6,996 nucleotides of DNA from an uncultured Collinsella sp. (GTDB lineage Bacteria > Actinomycetota > Coriobacteriia > Coriobacteriales > Coriobacteriaceae): positions 1 to 6,996 of the forward strand of contig CABSMK010000091.1 of NCBI GenBank assembly GCA_902478825.1. Direction: 5' to 3'. The notes below the pieces were generated by a model. That model had not been told where the DNA came from. It made no database searches and saw only the letters and a list, made by a program, of their open reading frames with translations. The position numbers and the translations under genes were made by a program. This document shows positions 5,914 to 6,996 of this stretch, piece after piece (within the stretch, counting starts at the first letter, position 1; every line of letters starts with the position of its first letter).

Positions 5914-6947
5914 GTGGCGGAGAAGAACCTGATCGGAGAGTTGGACATGTACAGGGAAGCGGGCATAAAGCCCAACTTCAGCGACATAGCGAAGCGCTAC
6001 GGCAAGGACAGGCACACCGTGGCGTCGTACTGGAGGGCCGAGGGCGGGCGGCCCCACGACGGGCGCGGCGACAGGGCGGGCTCGTTCGACGCGCACATCG
6101 AGGAGGTGGCCGCCAAGGCGCAGCTGCCGGGAGTCACCAAGAAGGGCATCCACGAGTGGCTGCTGCACAGGTATCCCGGCGAGGACCTGGCCGGCTACAA
6201 CGCCTTCACCCAGTTCATGCGCAAGAACGGCATCGCCGTCGGGGCCTCCGGCGGCCCGGAGCCGCACCCGCGCTTCGAGACGCCGCCCGGACTGCAGCTG
6301 CAGTTCGACTGGAAGGAGTCCGTCAAGATGGCGAACCGCGACGGCGAGCTGTTCGAGTTCAACGTGTTCGCGGCGACGCTGGGCCATTCCCGCAGGCACA
6401 TATTCATCCGGTCGAGGACCAGGACGACCGACGACCTGGTCAGGTGCATGTACGCCACGATCGCGAGGCTCGGCGGCGTGCCGCGCGAGTGGGTCACGGA
6501 CAACATGTCCGCCCTGGTGACGGTCAAGGGCGGCCGGCGCCTCAAGGTCCAGCGCGCGTACGAGTTCGCCAAGGCCGCCGGCTTCGAGCTGAAGCTGTGC
6601 CGCCCGCGCAGCCCCCAGACGAAGGGCAAGGTCGAGTCGTCGAACCGCTTCCTGTCGCGGCTCATGGCCTACCAGGGCGACTTCGACGGCTGGGACGACA
6701 TCGACGAGATCGTCGCGCGGATCGAGGACGCCAGCAACTCCGAGCCCAACGAGACCACGGGGCTGCCTCCCTCCGCGCTGTTCATGGAGGAGAAGGACGC
6801 GCTGCTGCCCGTCGGCAACCTGCGCGCCCTCGAGGAGGCGATGGGCGACGTGGTGCGCGTGGCCAGGGTGCCGGCCACGATGCTGGTGAGCGCGCACGGC
6901 GAGCCCATGTCGGTGCCCAGGCGCTGCATCGGCAGGCCCGCCCGCAT
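5914..6947 (+). CDS. istA: IS21-family transposase IstA (3'-truncated by contig end)
   Basis: This is the DDE transposase of an IS21-type element; it cuts and joins element ends with the help of the AAA+ protein IstB, encoded downstream in complete copies. The start GTG 5914 is chosen because GGAGGA at 5901-5906 lies seven bases upstream. Residues 11-45 look like a helix-turn-helix (NFSDIAKRYGKDRHTVASYW, 21-40) for binding the end repeats. The rve catalytic domain shows D132 in LQFDWKES, D196 in EWVTDNMS and E241 in PQTKGKVESS. Residues 280-344 lead into the C-terminal region. The last genomic codon is Arg344 (6943-6945); the apparent ending CLLYTSDAADE is translated adapter. Family members are usually about 390-520 residues, so a C-terminal part is missing. 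No internal stop or frameshift is seen, and the gene may be intact in the genome. Confidence 0.9.
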
Positions 6948-6996
6948 CTGTCTCTTATACACATCTGACGCTGCCGACGAATAGAGAGGTGTAGAT
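6948..6996 (-). other. Sequencing adapter: Nextera read-1 end, i5 index and P5 start
   Basis: 6948-6966 is CTGTCTCTTATACACATCT, the reverse-complemented Tn5 mosaic end. 6967-6980 (GACGCTGCCGACGA) completes the reverse complement of the Nextera read-1 adapter. 6981-6988 (ATAGAGAG) is the reverse complement of the i5 index CTCTCTAT, known as N502/S502. 6989-6996 (GTGTAGAT) matches the start of the reverse-complemented P5 primer. None of this is genomic. Confidence 0.98.

Larger units (their letters stand above)
5753..6947 (+). mobile_element. IS21-family element, left end and partial istA
   Basis: The element begins at TGTTAGCGC (5753), right where the IS110 reading frame is broken; IS21-family termini typically begin with TG. 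A 161-base end region follows, containing four regularly spaced direct repeats, then the istA gene in the same orientation as the interrupted IS110 gene. The copy is cut by the contig end at 6947, so the end of istA, istB, the right terminus and the target duplication cannot be seen. Confidence 0.8.

Noticed and set aside
5842..6897. Reverse-strand open frame (351 codons) and a forward frame from 5805 overlapping istA
   Set aside because: Both are shadows caused by high GC content. The istA frame alone has the DDE residues, the helix-turn-helix and a ribosome binding site.

Overview
The window looks like a draft-assembly contig from a GC-rich Gram-positive gut actinobacterium. The class Coriobacteriia, for example Collinsella, is my best guess. 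It rests on codon use, the tandem YhgE/Pip genes and the style of the insertion sequences, not on a marker gene. Both ends are sequencing adapter. Bases 1-17 are the Tn5/Nextera mosaic end lacking its first two bases. Bases 6948-6996 are the mosaic end, the Nextera read-1 tail, an 8-base i5 index and the start of the P5 primer, all in reverse complement. Biological sequence therefore runs from about 18 to 6947.

Layout. 18-331 is a non-coding leader. It holds a near-perfect 23-bp inverted repeat resembling a REP/MITE element, a small palindrome beside a possible promoter, and a two-part stem-loop that covers the first possible start codon of the next gene. 332-3148 and 3149-5338 encode two different members of the YhgE/Pip membrane protein family. 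Their genes abut with no gap (TAA directly followed by ATG), and a strong Shine-Dalgarno for the second lies inside the end of the first. Both proteins have one N-terminal membrane helix, a long alpha-helical outer domain and a C-terminal ABC-2-like membrane bundle. The first carries two extra membrane helices and a long hydrophilic tail. They probably work as a pair in the envelope; the substrate is unknown.

From about 5370 onward the sequence is accessory DNA with different codon use, including many AGG arginine codons. It begins with the left end of an IS110-family element: a structured non-coding stretch where a bridge RNA would be expected, then the first 83 codons of the DEDD recombinase. 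At 5752/5753 this gene is interrupted by the left end of an IS21-family element. That end carries four direct repeats at an exact 23-bp period, followed by the istA transposase gene with D132, D196 and E241 visible. istA runs into the adapter at 6947, so its C-terminus, istB, the IS21 right end, the target duplication and the rest of the IS110 element are all missing.

The points most worth a second look are the asymmetric, translationally coupled YhgE/Pip pair with a structured leader, the IS21-into-IS110 nesting that leaves a possibly orphaned bridge RNA, the periodic 23-bp array, and the adapter contamination that creates false peptide ends.
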